Virus record (IMG/VR): IMGVR_UViG_3300028612_002716
Location: 1 to 36,922 of that record
DNA length: 36,922 bases
Direction: 5' to 3' (one strand)
Source of the DNA: a virus
The first letter of the stretch is position 1; each line of letters opens with the position of its first letter. Made by a program: the position numbers and the translations under genes. This document shows, piece by piece, positions 36,663-36,922 of the stretch. The notes beneath the pieces are model-generated. The model saw nothing but the letters and a program-made list of their open reading frames with translations, was not told the origin of the DNA and did no database searches.

Positions 36663-36922
36663 GAGCCGACAAGACAGACTATCGTTACCTCGACCAGTTG
36701 CCAGACAGCTCCGTGATCTGCGTCGACGAGGTGCTCGCCCTTGTGCGCGTGTCGCGGTCGACCTGGTATGAGGGGATCAAGAAGAAGCGGTACCCGCCGG
36801 CGGTCTACATCGGCCCCAGCTCACCGCGCTGGCCACTTGGCAGTGTGCGCCAGGTCACAACTGGAACATACAAGCCGACCGAGCAGACCAGGGACCAGAA
36901 CGAGGACCAAAAAGCAGCGTGA
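36659..36922 (+). CDS. AlpA/excisionase-like helix-turn-helix protein
   Basis: The 87-aa product (MRADKTDYRYLDQLPDSSVI...) has VDEVLALVRVSRSTWYEGIK, the AlpA/MerR-like winged helix, then KKKRYPPAVYIGPSSPRWPL. AlpA-like proteins control or act as excisionases for nearby integrases. It ends with TGA exactly at the window edge, coupled to the gene before by ATGA, so an integrase gene should follow. It may set prophage excision with the SOS-controlled repressor. Confidence 0.8.
   Translation: MRADKTDYRYLDQLPDSSVICVDEVLALVRVSRSTWYEGIKKKRYPPAVYIGPSSPRWPLGSVRQVTTGTYKPTEQTRDQNEDQKAA

Overview
The window is almost entirely one temperate, tailed-phage genome with siphovirus-type tail genes, integrated as a prophage. 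The host is probably a high-GC gammaproteobacterium of the Pseudomonas group. Pointers to this are the PrtN-family (pyocin activator) protein, an XF1762-type protein, an AlpA-like regulator, a CsrA/RsmA paralogue and the codon usage. These are family resemblances read by eye; no database search was run. No integrase is seen. The AlpA/excisionase-like gene ends exactly at the right edge, so the integrase and one att site are expected just beyond it. The other end of the prophage should lie left of the lysis genes.

Layout, left to right. (1) 142-1232, minus strand: spanin pair (Rz with overlapping Rz1) and an amidase endolysin. (2) 1352-2668, plus strand, against the late operon: a small gene directly behind a near-sulA-type LexA box, a CsrA/RsmA paralogue, and a two-helix membrane protein like the N-terminus of PutAbiC proteins. 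These look like lysogenic-conversion genes. (3) 3012-23312, minus strand: the late operon in HK97-like order. From right to left: small and large terminase, portal, ClpP-like protease, capsid, head-tail connectors, tail tube, G/GT tail chaperones with a TTTTTTC slippery site, tape measure, tail tip and fibres. A separate moron (promoter, zinc-ribbon membrane protein, terminator) sits inside it at 14931-15760. (4) 23457-24180: HNH nuclease and holin. (5) 24776-28118, minus: Q-like regulator, primase-helicase, TraR/DksA-type zinc finger and a CII-like regulator. (6) 28163-30634: the immunity region, with Cro (minus), a LexA-type CI repressor (plus), two genes in the rex position (the second is TerB-like plus BRCT), dyad operators on both sides, and a repeat-rich structured region. 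(7) 30642-36922, plus: an early operon of small, overlapping genes including KilAC-like, PrtN-like, HD nucleotidase-like, a fused C5-methyltransferase, GNAT-like and AlpA-like products.

The most interesting signal is between cro and cII. Two tandem hairpins present the same 15-base loop on stems of different sequence that still pair. The loop is perfectly complementary (17 bases for copy 1, 15 for copy 2) to the leader of the rightward operon, ending one base before the Shine-Dalgarno sequence of its first gene. This has the logic of the P1/P7 C4 and P4 CI antisense immunity RNAs, here placed beside a conventional protein repressor.

How the parts appear to work together (inference). CI holds PR and PL through dyads of the AACAAC-N5-GTTGTT type. 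The plus-strand RNA gives a second block on the PL operon. On induction the Cro-CII transcript runs through the replication genes to the Q-like regulator. That regulator would carry transcription past the terminator hairpins found in front of the holin, capsid and a tail gene.
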